This document shows positions 7,878 through 15,986 of a stretch of 64,000 bases of DNA, piece after piece. Numbering within the stretch: the first letter of the stretch is position 1; the number at the start of each line of letters is the position of its first letter. A model generated the notes under the pieces. It saw nothing but the letters and a program-made list of their open reading frames with translations, was not told the origin of the DNA and ran no database searches. Location: positions 124,001 to 188,000 of the forward strand of contig CAUDUM010000003.1 in the NCBI GenBank assembly GCA_958452575.1. The letters are read 5' to 3'. The position numbers and the translations under genes are program-made. The DNA is from an uncultured Eggerthellaceae bacterium. GTDB taxonomy: Bacteria; Actinomycetota; Coriobacteriia; Coriobacteriales; Eggerthellaceae.

Positions 7878-8930
7878 ATGGCTGACGAGAGATTCGAGGA
7901 AGAGCCGCTGTTCTTCGATGCCATGTTCCATCAGAAGCGCAAGAAGGGGCAGTGGCGTATCGTCGATGCGCCGTATCTGGAGGCGCCGGTCGCCGACACC
8001 CATTGCCATGTTCACCTGCTGAAGGATCCGTCGCTTTCGCTGGCGCGCGCCGGCGCCAACGGCGTCGAGTTCCTCTGCGACATCGTCGACGTGCACGAGG
8101 ACGGATCGGCGCCCTTCGACAACATGGAGGGCTGGGCGCTGCAGGGTTCGTTCAAGATCCGCCAGATCGCCCGCGGCGGTTGTTGAGGCTCGCCGTCCCC
8201 GCGCGTGCCGCGGGTTCGGTTTGCGGTGGGGTGCCACCCCCACAACGCCAAGTTCTACAACGATGATCTGGAGCGAACGCTGCTCGAACGCCTTGCCGAC
8301 CCGCGCGTTTCGGCGGTGGGCGAGATCGGTCTGGATTACCACTACGACTTCTCGCCGCGCGAGGATCAACGCGAGGCGTTCCGCCGCCAGATCCGCGTTG
8401 CCAAGGAGGTGGGGCTGCCCGTCGTCCTGCATATCCGCGAAGCGCACGACGACGCGTTCGCGATCCTGCAGGAGGAGGGGTTCCCCGAGGCGGGAACGCT
8501 GCTGCACTGCTTCAACTTGGATTGGGCGGAGCTCGAGCGCTGGGTGGAGGCGGGCTGCCATGTGGCGTTCGGCGGTCCTGTGACGTTCAAGCACGCCGAC
8601 GAGGTGCGCGATGCCGCGGCGCACGTGCCGGAGGAGCTGCTGCTCACCGAGACCGACGCGCCGTATATGACACCCGAGCCCCTGCGCGGTGCCACGTGCG
8701 GACCCGAGCATGTGGTGTTCACGGCCGAAAAGCTCTGCGAGGTGCGTGATCTGGCGTTCGGCGAGGAGCGCGAGACGTTTTTGTGGAAGCTGCTTGCCAA
8801 CGCGCATGCGCTGCTCGACCGCGAGCCGACGCAGTGGCAGCGCGAGCGCGCCCAGGATCTGGGCATCGAGGAGCTCTCGCCTGCAGAACGCGCGCGTGCC
8901 GCCGTCGCGCAGTGGCGCGCCTCGAAATGA
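7878..8930 (+). pseudogene. tatD: TatD-family metal-dependent hydrolase, interrupted by an in-frame TGA
   Basis: Two open segments (7878-8186 and 8205-8930) are in the same frame, parted only by TGA 8184-8186 and six sense codons. Read through, they make one TatD protein of about 350 residues: HxH metal site in DTHCHVH in the first part, then GEIGLDY, LHIREAH, LHCF and the ETDAPY metal aspartate in the second. Neither part alone has the full metal site. AGGAAG precedes ATG 7878. The C-terminal part could restart at GTG 8205 but has no ribosome site. A 6-bp hairpin (CCCGCG-CGTGC-CGCGGG, 8198-8214) follows the TGA. A nonsense mutation, a sequencing error or recoding are all possible; I rank mutation or error first. 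TatD enzymes are deoxyribonucleases or exonucleases. Confidence 0.8.
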
Positions 8931-8976
8931 GAAAAGGGACCGAGGATCATCCCCATTCCATGAAAGGATGCGTTTC

Positions 8977-9966
8977 GTGAACCGTGTGATAGTGGTGGGA
9001 TCGCCGCGGGTGAATGGCCGCAGCGCCTCGCTTGCCGACCAGCTGATGTACGCGTGCATCGAGGAGTGTCCCGACGATGTCGTGTCGATCGTGTCGGTGG
9101 CAAGCACCGATGTGCGTCCATGCTGCGGATGCGATGCATGCGCGCGCGAAGCCGAGCCGGCAGACGATGCACCGATGGAGGATGGCGATCCGCTGACTCC
9201 GCATCCCCTTATCGCGGAAAGCGACGCGCCGCTGCATCGATGCGTCATCGACGACGACATGCCCGAAGTCCGCAAGCACCTCGATGCCGCCGACGAGCTG
9301 ATCGTTGTCTCGCCGGTGTATTTTGCGGGTCCGCCTGCCCAGTTCAAGGCGCTGCTCGACCGTCTGCAGCCTTATTGGCGATCCAACGTGCGTGCGCGTG
9401 GCAAGCGGCCGATGATCCTGCATGTGGTGGGCGAGGGCGGCGATCCTCATGGCTACGACCCGCTGGTGGGGTCCGTGCGTTCGGCCTTTTCGGTTGCGGG
9501 CTTCGAGCTCGTGTCCATTTTCGACTGGGTGGGCAAAATCTCCGAAGAAGGGGATTTCCTAGGCGAGCCGCAGGAATACGCCTTGATGGACGAAGAGTCC
9601 GCATCTGACGCGGCGGCTGATGAATCTGCCGCGGAGACCGAGATCGTGGAGTTTCCCGGCAAGAACCGCGCCACATCTGCAATTGCTTCGGGCGATGGCG
9701 CGAAGCCCAAGCCCAGGCTGTCGCTGTCGCAGCCTGCGAAGGGCGCGAAGCGTTCGGCTCGCGAGGGCGAAAGACGCGCATCGGGCGGTCGTCAAGCAGC
9801 GGAGCGCGGGCAGCATCCATCGAGCGGCGATCGCCGCGATTCTCGTAACGGTCAGCGATCTTCGAAGCGCGGCGGCCAGTCGTCCGACGGTCGCAAGGGA
9901 GGCTCCGCCAAACGTGCGGGACGCGGAGCCAAGGGCGGCTCGCCGAAGGGAGGCCGCCGTGGGTAG
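8977..9966 (+). CDS. NADPH-dependent FMN reductase / flavodoxin-fold protein with basic C-terminal tail
   Basis: GTG 8977 is chosen because GAAAGGA lies nine bases before it; ATG 8968 would touch that site. The first ~190 residues are a flavodoxin-like fold: VIVVGSPRVNGRSASLADQL at the N-terminus, the cysteine cluster RPCCGCDACA, and LIVVSPVYFAGPPAQFKALLDR, the FMN-binding loop of iron-sulfur flavoprotein and NAD(P)H:FMN reductase families. From about residue 225 the sequence becomes a low-complexity tail rich in Lys, Arg, Gly, Ser and Gln, likely disordered and perhaps nucleic-acid binding. The gene overlaps rsmA by eight bases, suggesting cotranslation; a link between the tail and ribosome biogenesis is speculation. 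Confidence 0.8.
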   Translation: MNRVIVVGSPRVNGRSASLADQLMYACIEECPDDVVSIVSVASTDVRPCCGCDACAREAEPADDAPMEDGDPLTPHPLIAESDAPLHRCVIDDDMPEVRKHLDAADELIVVSPVYFAGPPAQFKALLDRLQPYWRSNVRARGKRPMILHVVGEGGDPHGYDPLVGSVRSAFSVAGFELVSIFDWVGKISEEGDFLGEPQEYALMDEESASDAAADESAAETEIVEFPGKNRATSAIASGDGAKPKPRLSLSQPAKGAKRSAREGERRASGGRQAAERGQHPSSGDRRDSRNGQRSSKRGGQSSDGRKGGSAKRAGRGAKGGSPKGGRRG

Positions 9967-10936
9967 GCTTTCCCCGCTTGCAAGCGTGGCGGCGACGCGC
10001 GAAGTGCTTGACCGCCATGGTTTGGCGACCAAGAAGGCGCTCGGCCAGAACTTCCTCATCAACGACGACGTCCTTTCGAAGATCGTCTCTCTGGCTGAGC
10101 TGGACGATGATGATGCGGTTCTCGAGGTGGGGCCCGGCATCGGCACGCTCACGATCGCTTTGCTGAAAAACGCGCGTTGCGTGGTGTCGATCGAGCGCGA
10201 CACCGATCTGCCCGCCGTGCTGGAGGAGACCTGCGCACCATGGGCGGATGCGTTCCGCCTGATCAGCAAGGATGCGCTGGACCTTTCCGCCGACGATGTC
10301 GAAGCAGCGGTTGCGTCTTTGGGACGCGAAGGGCTTCCATCCAAGTTCATCGCCAACCTGCCTTATGCGGTGGCGGCCACCATCATCCTCGATTTCTTCG
10401 AGCGTTTCGCGTGGCTCGATTCGGCGACGGTCATGGTGCAAAAGGAGGTCGCGGACCGCATTGCTGCGCAGCCCGGATCGAAGAACTACGGCGCCTACAC
10501 CGTCAAACTGGGATTGCACGCCCAGGTCGCGGGGCGCTTTTTGGTCGGCCCCGGCAACTTCTTCCCGCCGCCGCATGTGGACAGCTCGGTGATCAGGCTC
10601 GACAGGCGCACGCCTGCAGCCATTGCCGAAACTGCCGCCGCGATGGCCGTCGACGGGGACGAAGCGTGCAGGACGCTCGAAGAGGAGCTGATCCGCGCCG
10701 CCTGCACCATGGCGGACGCCGCGTTCGCGACACGCCGCAAGACGCTGTCCAACTCCTGCAAGACGTATTTCGCGGGGCGCGGTGCGCAGGGCAAGCGAAT
10801 CGCCGCGGAGTTGCCGGGCCTATTCGAGGCCGCGGGCATCGATCCTAAGCGCCGGGGTGAGTCGCTTGACCAGGGGGAGTTCATCAAGCTGGGCGCGGCA
10901 TACCTCAAGCTGCGCGAACGCGCGGAAAGGCAATAA
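9959..10936 (+). CDS. rsmA: 16S rRNA (adenine1518-N6/adenine1519-N6)-dimethyltransferase
   Basis: Dimethylates two adjacent adenines in the 3' end loop of 16S rRNA. GTG 9959 follows AAGGGAGG. Signatures: KKALGQNFLIND near residue 23, the SAM-binding EVGPGIGTLT, the catalytic NLPY motif in FIANLPYAVA, and FFPPPHVDSSVIRL. The C-terminal domain carries the TRRKTLSNS motif. Length of 325 residues is slightly long, with an acidic insert about 210-225. It overlaps the upstream flavoprotein gene and is followed, after a promoter, by veg, a neighbour pairing also known from Bacillus. Confidence 0.96.
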   Translation: MGRLSPLASVAATREVLDRHGLATKKALGQNFLINDDVLSKIVSLAELDDDDAVLEVGPGIGTLTIALLKNARCVVSIERDTDLPAVLEETCAPWADAFRLISKDALDLSADDVEAAVASLGREGLPSKFIANLPYAVAATIILDFFERFAWLDSATVMVQKEVADRIAAQPGSKNYGAYTVKLGLHAQVAGRFLVGPGNFFPPPHVDSSVIRLDRRTPAAIAETAAAMAVDGDEACRTLEEELIRAACTMADAAFATRRKTLSNSCKTYFAGRGAQGKRIAAELPGLFEAAGIDPKRRGESLDQGEFIKLGAAYLKLRERAERQ

Positions 10937-11007
10937 AGCCTTCTCGCTGCTTTGCTCGGATAAATGATACCTTCGCCCATGCAGATTCGATGAAGTCTTG
11001 ACTGGCG

Positions 11008-11016
11008 TGGTAAAAT
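11008..11016 (+). promoter_or_regulatory. Extended -10 promoter of veg
   Basis: TGGTAAAAT is an extended -10, about 48 bp before the veg ATG. A TTGACT (10998-11003) lies too close to act as its -35. Confidence 0.5.
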
Positions 11017-11063
11017 ATCACCTTGTCATTTTACTATGCAGGTTTGAGCGAGGTTGAGCATCA

Positions 11064-11408
11064 ATGGATTTAGCGAAGCAGGCCGGAATCGTCGACTCGA
11101 TCCATGATACGTTGAACGATCTGGTTGGTCAACGCCTGAAGGTGCGTGCGAACATGGGCCGTTCCAAGATCGTCGAGAGCGAAGGTGTGCTGGCCCAGGT
11201 GCATCCGCAGCTTTTCATCATGGAGGTCGATCGCAAGCGCGGTCGTACGGCGCGTCAGTCCTATCAGTACGTCGATGTCCTGACGGGCATGGTCGAGCTG
11301 TCCCAGAACGGCGAGCCGCTGTTCGAGCCCTTCATCACCGATGAGGCCGACGGCGAGGCCAACTATGAGGCTGAAGAGGATCACGAGGAAGAGAAGGTCC
11401 TCTCGTAG
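11064..11408 (+). CDS. veg: Veg family protein (DUF1021)
   Basis: 114 residues. DTLNDLVGQRLKVRANMGRSKIVESEGVL is the family core (shown here across residues about 15-43), with QVHPQLFIMEVDRKRGRTARQSYQYVDVLTG after it. It is a small RNA-polymerase- or biofilm-associated protein in Bacillus; its molecular role is still unclear. The acidic C-terminus (EEDHEEEK) is an extension relative to Bacillus Veg. Position immediately after rsmA matches the Bacillus order and supports the call. It has its own promoter and a terminator. Confidence 0.85.
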   Translation: MDLAKQAGIVDSIHDTLNDLVGQRLKVRANMGRSKIVESEGVLAQVHPQLFIMEVDRKRGRTARQSYQYVDVLTGMVELSQNGEPLFEPFITDEADGEANYEAEEDHEEEKVLS

Positions 11409-11450
11409 CAAGGTGGATCATAGCCGCATGCGCGGCGGTAATCGAATGCG

Positions 11451-11478
11451 AAGGGGGCGTCGGATGCGGCGCCCCCTT
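11451..11478 (+). terminator. Hairpin terminator after veg
   Basis: AAGGGGGCG and CGCCCCCTT pair perfectly (9 bp) around a 10-nt loop; a short pyrimidine tract with few Ts follows. Also ends the convergent reading toward the HPt gene. Confidence 0.55.
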
Positions 11479-11532
11479 CCTCGTTTCCGGAGCGTTATGG
11501 CGCTTCGATCCTGCTTCAGACCGCCCGTCTCG

Positions 11533-11886
11533 TTACAGGCTGCGCGCCTCCACGGCGGCGACCATGGCGTTGTGCGCAGCTTCGATCTGAGGCATGAGCG
11601 ACACCGCCTCATCCCATGCTCCCGCGCGGAATAAGGCGAGTTGCTTGTTGGCGAGCTCGAACAAGGGCTTCATCGACAGATTGCCGCTCGTCCCCTTAAG
11701 GGAGTGGACTGCCGCGATGGCGCCGTCCATGTCGTTGGCGGCGACGGCATCGCGCAGCTGATCGAAATGCGTGTCGTCCAAATACATCCCCATCACGCGC
11801 TCGAGCAACGTTTCGTTGCCCATCACGCGCTCCAGTGCCTCGTCGACATCGATTCCAGCTTGCGTTAGTGCGTCGCGGTTGAGCAT
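11533..11886 (-). CDS. HPt-domain phosphotransfer protein
   Basis: 117 residues starting at the ATG behind GGAGG on the minus strand. The single domain is a four-helix HPt: the phospho-accepting histidine is in AAVHSLKGTSGNLSM near residue 58, with the conserved Lys and Gly following. The N-terminus (GIDVDEALERVMGNETLLERVMGMYLDD) matches helix A/B of HPt proteins. It would pass phosphate between a hybrid histidine kinase and a response regulator, but no hybrid kinase lies in the window. It has its own -10 on the minus strand. Confidence 0.85.
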   Translation of the reverse strand: MLNRDALTQAGIDVDEALERVMGNETLLERVMGMYLDDTHFDQLRDAVAANDMDGAIAAVHSLKGTSGNLSMKPLFELANKQLALFRAGAWDEAVSLMPQIEAAHNAMVAAVEARSL

Positions 11887-11941
11887 TGCGGCCTCCTGCC
11901 TGTGCGTGTAGCGTCGGCTCGCCGGCGCATTCCTGCCGCAT

Positions 11942-11947
11942 AGTATA
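11942..11947 (-). promoter_or_regulatory. -10 box for the HPt gene
   Basis: TATACT on the minus strand, about 55 bp before the HPt start; no clear -35. Confidence 0.4.
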
Positions 11948-12013
11948 CCCGCGTTGTGCGCATTGGCCTCTGTGTGCGTTTTGCGGCGGTGGGTTCGGAG
12001 TGCGAATCGGCGT

Positions 12014-12042
12014 TTGACAAACATCTGCAAGAGGTGCAAAAT
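12014..12042 (+). promoter_or_regulatory. tRNA-Ala promoter
   Basis: A perfect TTGACA (12014-12019), 17-bp spacer, then CAAAAT (12037-12042). It is the only consensus -35 I find in the window, which fits a strong stable-RNA promoter. Confidence 0.6.
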
Positions 12043-12072
12043 ACTGCTCTGCGCTTCGGCGCGACTACCCGT

Positions 12073-12148
12073 GGGGATGTAGCTCAGCTGGGAGAGCATC
12101 ACGTTCGCAACGTGGGGGCCGAGGGTTCGAATCCCTTCATCTCCACCA
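12073..12148 (+). tRNA. tRNA-Ala (anticodon CGC), CCA encoded
   Basis: All arms fold: acceptor GGGGATG/CATCTCC with the G3:U70 pair that identifies alanine tRNAs, D-arm GCTC/GAGC, anticodon stem TCACG/CGTGG with loop TTCGCAA (anticodon CGC, reading GCG), and the TTCGAAT T-loop. The 3' CCA is encoded at 12146-12148. GCG is common in the codon usage of this window. Confidence 0.95.
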
Positions 12149-12159
12149 TGGAAATCAAA

Positions 12160-12188
12160 CAGGCTCGGCAGTGCGTCGAGCCTGTTTT
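12160..12188 (+). terminator. Intrinsic terminator after tRNA-Ala
   Basis: CAGGCTCG/CGAGCCTG stem of 8 bp, 9-nt loop, then TTTT. Confidence 0.8.
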
Positions 12189-12218
12189 GCGTTTGGGATC
12201 TGAAAGGATTCTAACCGC

Positions 12219-12947
12219 CTACTGCAGCTCCACCACACCGTAGGGGACTCCGTCGTTATCGGCGAGCAGTACGACGGTGCGTTCTTCCTCGATCGTCACG
12301 TGCGGCTGGATGGCATCGCCCAATACCGCGGAACGGCGGTAGTCGACGCGCGCACGACGCGGCTGCATCTCGTCGGGGAGCACGCTCAAAGCGATGCGCA
12401 CGTACTGGCTGTTGTTCACGTGCTCATTGGTGTCGATGAGGTCGCGGCGCACCGTGATGGGGTCGCAGGCGTGCAGCTCGCCGGCGTCGGGCAGTGCGAT
12501 CTTGCGGCTCTCCTTGGGCATCTCCAAGGGCGTTCCCAAACCGTATGCGGCAACGTGCTCGGCAGTGGGACGTATCGGCTTGCCTGCTGCAAGATCCATA
12601 AACCCCCAGGTGGAATGCGCGCGGGCGATGACGGCTCCCTCGGCATCGCGCAGATAGAAATCCCTGCCCGCCGAAACCGTCTTGAAGCTGCTCGCAAAAG
12701 TGCCCACGGTGATCCGTTCGGCAAGCTTCGGATACCGATCCACCACGATATGCCAGTGCGTGAGCACCCAGGCCTTCTGCTCGTTTTTCAGAAGCGCGGG
12801 GCCGTAGCCGATCTTCTCCGAATGAAAGATGCTGCAATCTTGAAAGATGTCGATGAGAGCGGGAAGCGACATCGTTCCGTCGTGCGTCGTCTCGCTGTAG
12901 CGGACGGGAGCGGTGAACTCGAATGCCGCCGGATCAAGCTTCTCCAT
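12219..12947 (-). CDS. Acyl-ACP thioesterase
   Basis: Hydrolyses acyl-ACP to release free fatty acid and end chain growth. 242 residues, starting at the ATG behind GAGGAG. Double hotdog fold of the FatA/FatB-like family: PVRYSETTHDGTMSLPALIDIFQD at the N-terminus, WVLTHWHIVVDRYPK, then the second hotdog with DTNEHVNNSQYVRIAL, whose Asn and His are in the family active-site region. Cytoplasmic. It is monocistronic with its own extended -10 (TGCTATGCT, 12984-12992). Physiological chain-length specificity cannot be read from sequence. Confidence 0.9.
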   Translation of the reverse strand: MEKLDPAAFEFTAPVRYSETTHDGTMSLPALIDIFQDCSIFHSEKIGYGPALLKNEQKAWVLTHWHIVVDRYPKLAERITVGTFASSFKTVSAGRDFYLRDAEGAVIARAHSTWGFMDLAAGKPIRPTAEHVAAYGLGTPLEMPKESRKIALPDAGELHACDPITVRRDLIDTNEHVNNSQYVRIALSVLPDEMQPRRARVDYRRSAVLGDAIQPHVTIEEERTVVLLADNDGVPYGVVELQ

Positions 12948-12983
12948 GGTGCTCCTCAAACGTGCGATGCGGATATCGAAGAG

Positions 12984-12992
12984 AGCATAGCA
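12984..12992 (-). promoter_or_regulatory. Extended -10 promoter of the thioesterase gene
   Basis: TGCTATGCT on the minus strand, about 37 bp before the start codon. Confidence 0.5.
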
Positions 12993-13199
12993 CTGCACGG
13001 CGAAAGCTCGGGCGCGTTTTCCGCTCGAATCCAAGCTGGCTCACGGCTTTCCAGAACCCAGTTCCCGCCTGTCCGCCGCCCGGCTTCCTTTCTGCCTGCC
13101 CGCTGCTTCGGCTTCTTTCTTTTCTGCTTGTCCATCTGCCCGCCCGCCTGCTTGTTCGGTCCTTCTCTCTGTTGAGACTCTCTGTCGGGATTCTGAAGC

Positions 13200-13476
13200 T
13201 TCCCCGAATAACGCATTTTTTGGATATCTCAGTCAATTATTTCGTTATTTGGGGAAGAGAAGGCGGAAACGCAGGGAATAGCGCAGATCCCCTGCTCTGC
13301 TGATGGATGGAATCAATTGTCGTGACGATTCGTTATGTAAAAATGCCTGGTAATAATTATATTCAAACATGTTAGGTTTTGATTTCGACCCGGATCGCGA
13401 TTCGATGATTCGCTTGTTCCCCCGAATAACGTCATTTTTGACTTCAATATCCAAAAAATGCGTTATTCGGGGGAAC
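13200..13476. repeat. Composite palindromic repeat: two GAATAACG palindromes in inverted orientation
   Basis: Left palindrome 13200-13256: arms TTCCCCGAATAACG / CGTTATTTGGGGAA, one mismatch. Right palindrome 13416-13476: perfect 16-bp arms GTTCCCCCGAATAACG / CGTTATTCGGGGGAAC. Their inner segments (GGATATC near AAAAAATG) show the two are in opposite orientation, with about 160 bp of AT-rich spacer between. A second such pair lies at 62612-62851. The surrounding 12948-13759 gap holds no gene I can support; 13040-13199 is a purine-rich, low-complexity run on the minus strand. Confidence 0.75.
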
Positions 13477-13759
13477 GGCCGCAAGACGGGTATGGGACCG
13501 GCGGAGCGAATGCGCGGCGGTCTCCTGCAGACGCGTCTTTCCGGTATGACGCAGATGGCCTATCTCTTCGCACTGTTCCACGGCGTTCGGGGCGATTGCC
13601 TTCCTGGCCGTCGGCGTATTGTGCGCGCAATGGCACTCGTATTGCGTTGGTTGAGCGCCCGAAATCCCGCGGCAGAAGTCGGGCGGGATGGCGGCTGGTT
13701 CCGAGACGGCGTGAGACGCTTCTCTGTGCAAAATGTCCATTACGCTCGTATGTCTGTGC

Positions 13760-14653
13760 TCAGCGTGCCGTTTGCGAGCCGATCCAGCTGGCGACAGATC
13801 CGATGACCACGAGTGCGGCTCCCGCCCAGAAGATCGGGCCGGGCGTCGCTGCCAAGATGATCGTGGTGGCGATCGTCGACAGGATTGGCGTCGCGTATGA
13901 CGAGATGGACAGCACGCGCATGTCTCCGCGCACGATGGCATGGCCCCAAAGCGCATAGCCCGCCGCAACCGCCGCTGCGGTTGCGATGAGCGGGATCAGA
14001 TTCGTCGGCTCGAACGCCGCCGGCAACGGCGCGCCCTTCGCAAAGAACATCGCCCACAGAGCGATCGCGACTGCCGTGAAGAAGTATGCGATGGCGTTGC
14101 CGCCGTCAGACACCTTCGGCGTGACCGTGTTGTAGAGGCCCCACAGAAGCGCGGCGACGCCAGCGAGCACATAGGGTGCGGGGTTGACGAAGAACTCGGC
14201 GAATGCCGATCCGCGCGCGATCAGGTCCTGCCCGCCCACGGCCAGTGCGACGCCGATCGTGGCCACGATCGCGCCGGGCAGCACCCGCAGAAACGACGCT
14301 CCGCGCCCACCTCCGCTGACCAGCGCCCATAGCAGCACCGTGAACGTGGGCCACAGGTAGTTGAGCATGCTGACCTCGAGCGTTTGGGCGGGGCTTGCGG
14401 CAAGACCGACGGCAAGGGCCAGCAGCACCTCGTACGACACAAAGAACGCACCGCTCACCAGCAGGAACTTCTTCGAGAGCCGGCGCAGGGGAGTGGGCCG
14501 GTTCACCAGAAACAGCAGCACGGCGCCAACCGTGTACACCAAAGCCCCGCCCAGCTCGGATCCGAACGCGTTCATGGTCGCGCGCAAAAGCCCGATCATC
14601 AGGCTCCAGCACAGGATGCCGGCAATGCCCATCAATGTGGCGCGGTTTTCGAT
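13760..14653 (-). CDS. DMT/EamA-family transporter (YddG-like exporter), apparent AUC start
   Basis: About 297 residues with ten hydrophobic helices in two EamA repeats. The opening ENRATLMGIAGILCWSLMIGLLR resembles YddG-type aromatic amino acid exporters, and SMLNYLWPTFTVLL and YFFTAVAIALWAMFF fit the family. The only good ribosome site on the minus strand, GAGGAGG (14659-14665), lies five bases before an ATC (14651-14653), not before an ATG/GTG/TTG. The first conventional starts (TTG 14635, ATG 14632) are more than 20 bases away and would remove the family-conserved first residues. So AUC initiation or a mutated start is likely. Substrate not known. Confidence 0.8.
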   Translation of the reverse strand: MENRATLMGIAGILCWSLMIGLLRATMNAFGSELGGALVYTVGAVLLFLVNRPTPLRRLSKKFLLVSGAFFVSYEVLLALAVGLAASPAQTLEVSMLNYLWPTFTVLLWALVSGGGRGASFLRVLPGAIVATIGVALAVGGQDLIARGSAFAEFFVNPAPYVLAGVAALLWGLYNTVTPKVSDGGNAIAYFFTAVAIALWAMFFAKGAPLPAAFEPTNLIPLIATAAAVAAGYALWGHAIVRGDMRVLSISSYATPILSTIATTIILAATPGPIFWAGAALVVIGSVASWIGSQTAR

Positions 14654-14834
14654 GGGAGCCTCCTCGAGATCGGTTCGGGCCGGTTGGGTATGGTAATGGC
14701 GTTTCGGGTTCGGGTTGATGGGGCGGCGTGCGAGCTGATCGAGACGTACGCCGGATGCAGCCAGGCGACGTCTCCGTTGGGCTTAGACCGCACGCGTGCA
14801 CGCGGGCGCAACGGGGTGCTGCGCCGGATCGTCG

Positions 14835-15953
14835 TCAGTCTTCGGCGAGGCACGCGTCCAGCGCGGCTTCCACGGCGGCGCGGTCCATGTGTCGCCCGAT
14901 GATGCACAGGCGCGTGCCGCGGTCTCCCAGCTCGGGATCCCAATACGCCGCCAGCGTCGGATCGGCCGCGAACTCGGCCGCGCGCTGCTCCTCGGGCATC
15001 GCTGCGACAAAGGGGCCTGTTCCCATCGCCGAGATCTCGCGCCCCGCCTGCTCGAACAGATAGCGCTCATCGGGATCCTGCGCCGCCCAGATGACGCCCT
15101 TGGCGCGCACGATCCCCTCGGGCCAATGATTGGCCAACTCGCCGAGCGCCTCGAGGTCGATCTTGCGCCGGCGGTCGTACACGAACGTCGAGAACCCGTA
15201 CTCGAGCACCTCGGGATCCTCGTGCTCTTCGGGGTGGTCCATCGCGTCAGCCCAGACGGCCGAGTTGTAGGCGTCCATGAAATCGAAGCGCCCCGTGTTC
15301 ACGAGCTCCACCATCGCCACCTCGCCGCGCTGCGCCTCGACGATCCGCGCGTCCTTCTGCAGGCTGCGCACGATCGCGCGCAGCTCAGCGATCTGCGCGG
15401 GCGTCACCTTGTCCGTCTTGTTCAGGATGAGGGTGGTGCAAAACTCGATCTGCTGGATGAGCAGGCTTTCCACGTCGTCTTCGTCGACGTCGCCCGACAC
15501 CAGCGTGCGCCCTCCGTTGAACTCGTCGTACATGCGCGCGCAATCGACCACGCACACGATGTTGTCCAGCGCGAGCGGGGATGCACCCTCCTGGCTTGCA
15601 TCGCAGAAACCGCTGATGGTGTAGGCGATGGGGATGGGCTCGCAGATGCCCGACGCTTCGATGACGATGTAGTCGAACTCGCCCGACTGCGCGACGCCGG
15701 AAAGCTGCTCGGCCAGATCCTCCGACAAGGTGCAGCAGATGCAGCCGTTGGTCAGCGGGATGATGTCCTCGGCCAGCCCGCCGTCGCGCACCAGGCTGGC
15801 ATCGACGTTCACCTCGCCGATGTCGTTGACGATGACGGCGGCGCGGATGCCGCGCTGGTTTGCAAGGAGATGGTTCAAAAGCGTGGTCTTGCCGGCGCCC
15901 AAATAGCCGGTGAGCAAGATGATCTTCGTCGGTTCGACGGCGTTGTCGGCCAT
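14835..15953 (-). CDS. CobW/COG0523-family metal-chaperone GTPase
   Basis: 372 residues. GTPase motifs are plain: Walker A GYLGAGKTTLLNHLL (about 16-30), the metal-binding GCICC signature in TNGCICCTL near residue 71, the switch II-like EASGICEP, and the guanine-specificity LNKTDKV. The C-terminal CobW domain contains FSTFVYDRRRKIDLEAL and ends in a Gly/Asp-rich part. Family members insert zinc or cobalt into client enzymes. It is 33 bp after the diguanylate cyclase gene on the same strand, so probably cotranscribed. No Zur site or client gene adjoins, so the metal is unknown. Confidence 0.88.
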   Translation of the reverse strand: MADNAVEPTKIILLTGYLGAGKTTLLNHLLANQRGIRAAVIVNDIGEVNVDASLVRDGGLAEDIIPLTNGCICCTLSEDLAEQLSGVAQSGEFDYIVIEASGICEPIPIAYTISGFCDASQEGASPLALDNIVCVVDCARMYDEFNGGRTLVSGDVDEDDVESLLIQQIEFCTTLILNKTDKVTPAQIAELRAIVRSLQKDARIVEAQRGEVAMVELVNTGRFDFMDAYNSAVWADAMDHPEEHEDPEVLEYGFSTFVYDRRRKIDLEALGELANHWPEGIVRAKGVIWAAQDPDERYLFEQAGREISAMGTGPFVAAMPEEQRAAEFAADPTLAAYWDPELGDRGTRLCIIGRHMDRAAVEAALDACLAED

Positions 15954-15986
15954 GCGAGGCTCCTATCGATCGGGTGAACCCAGCGT

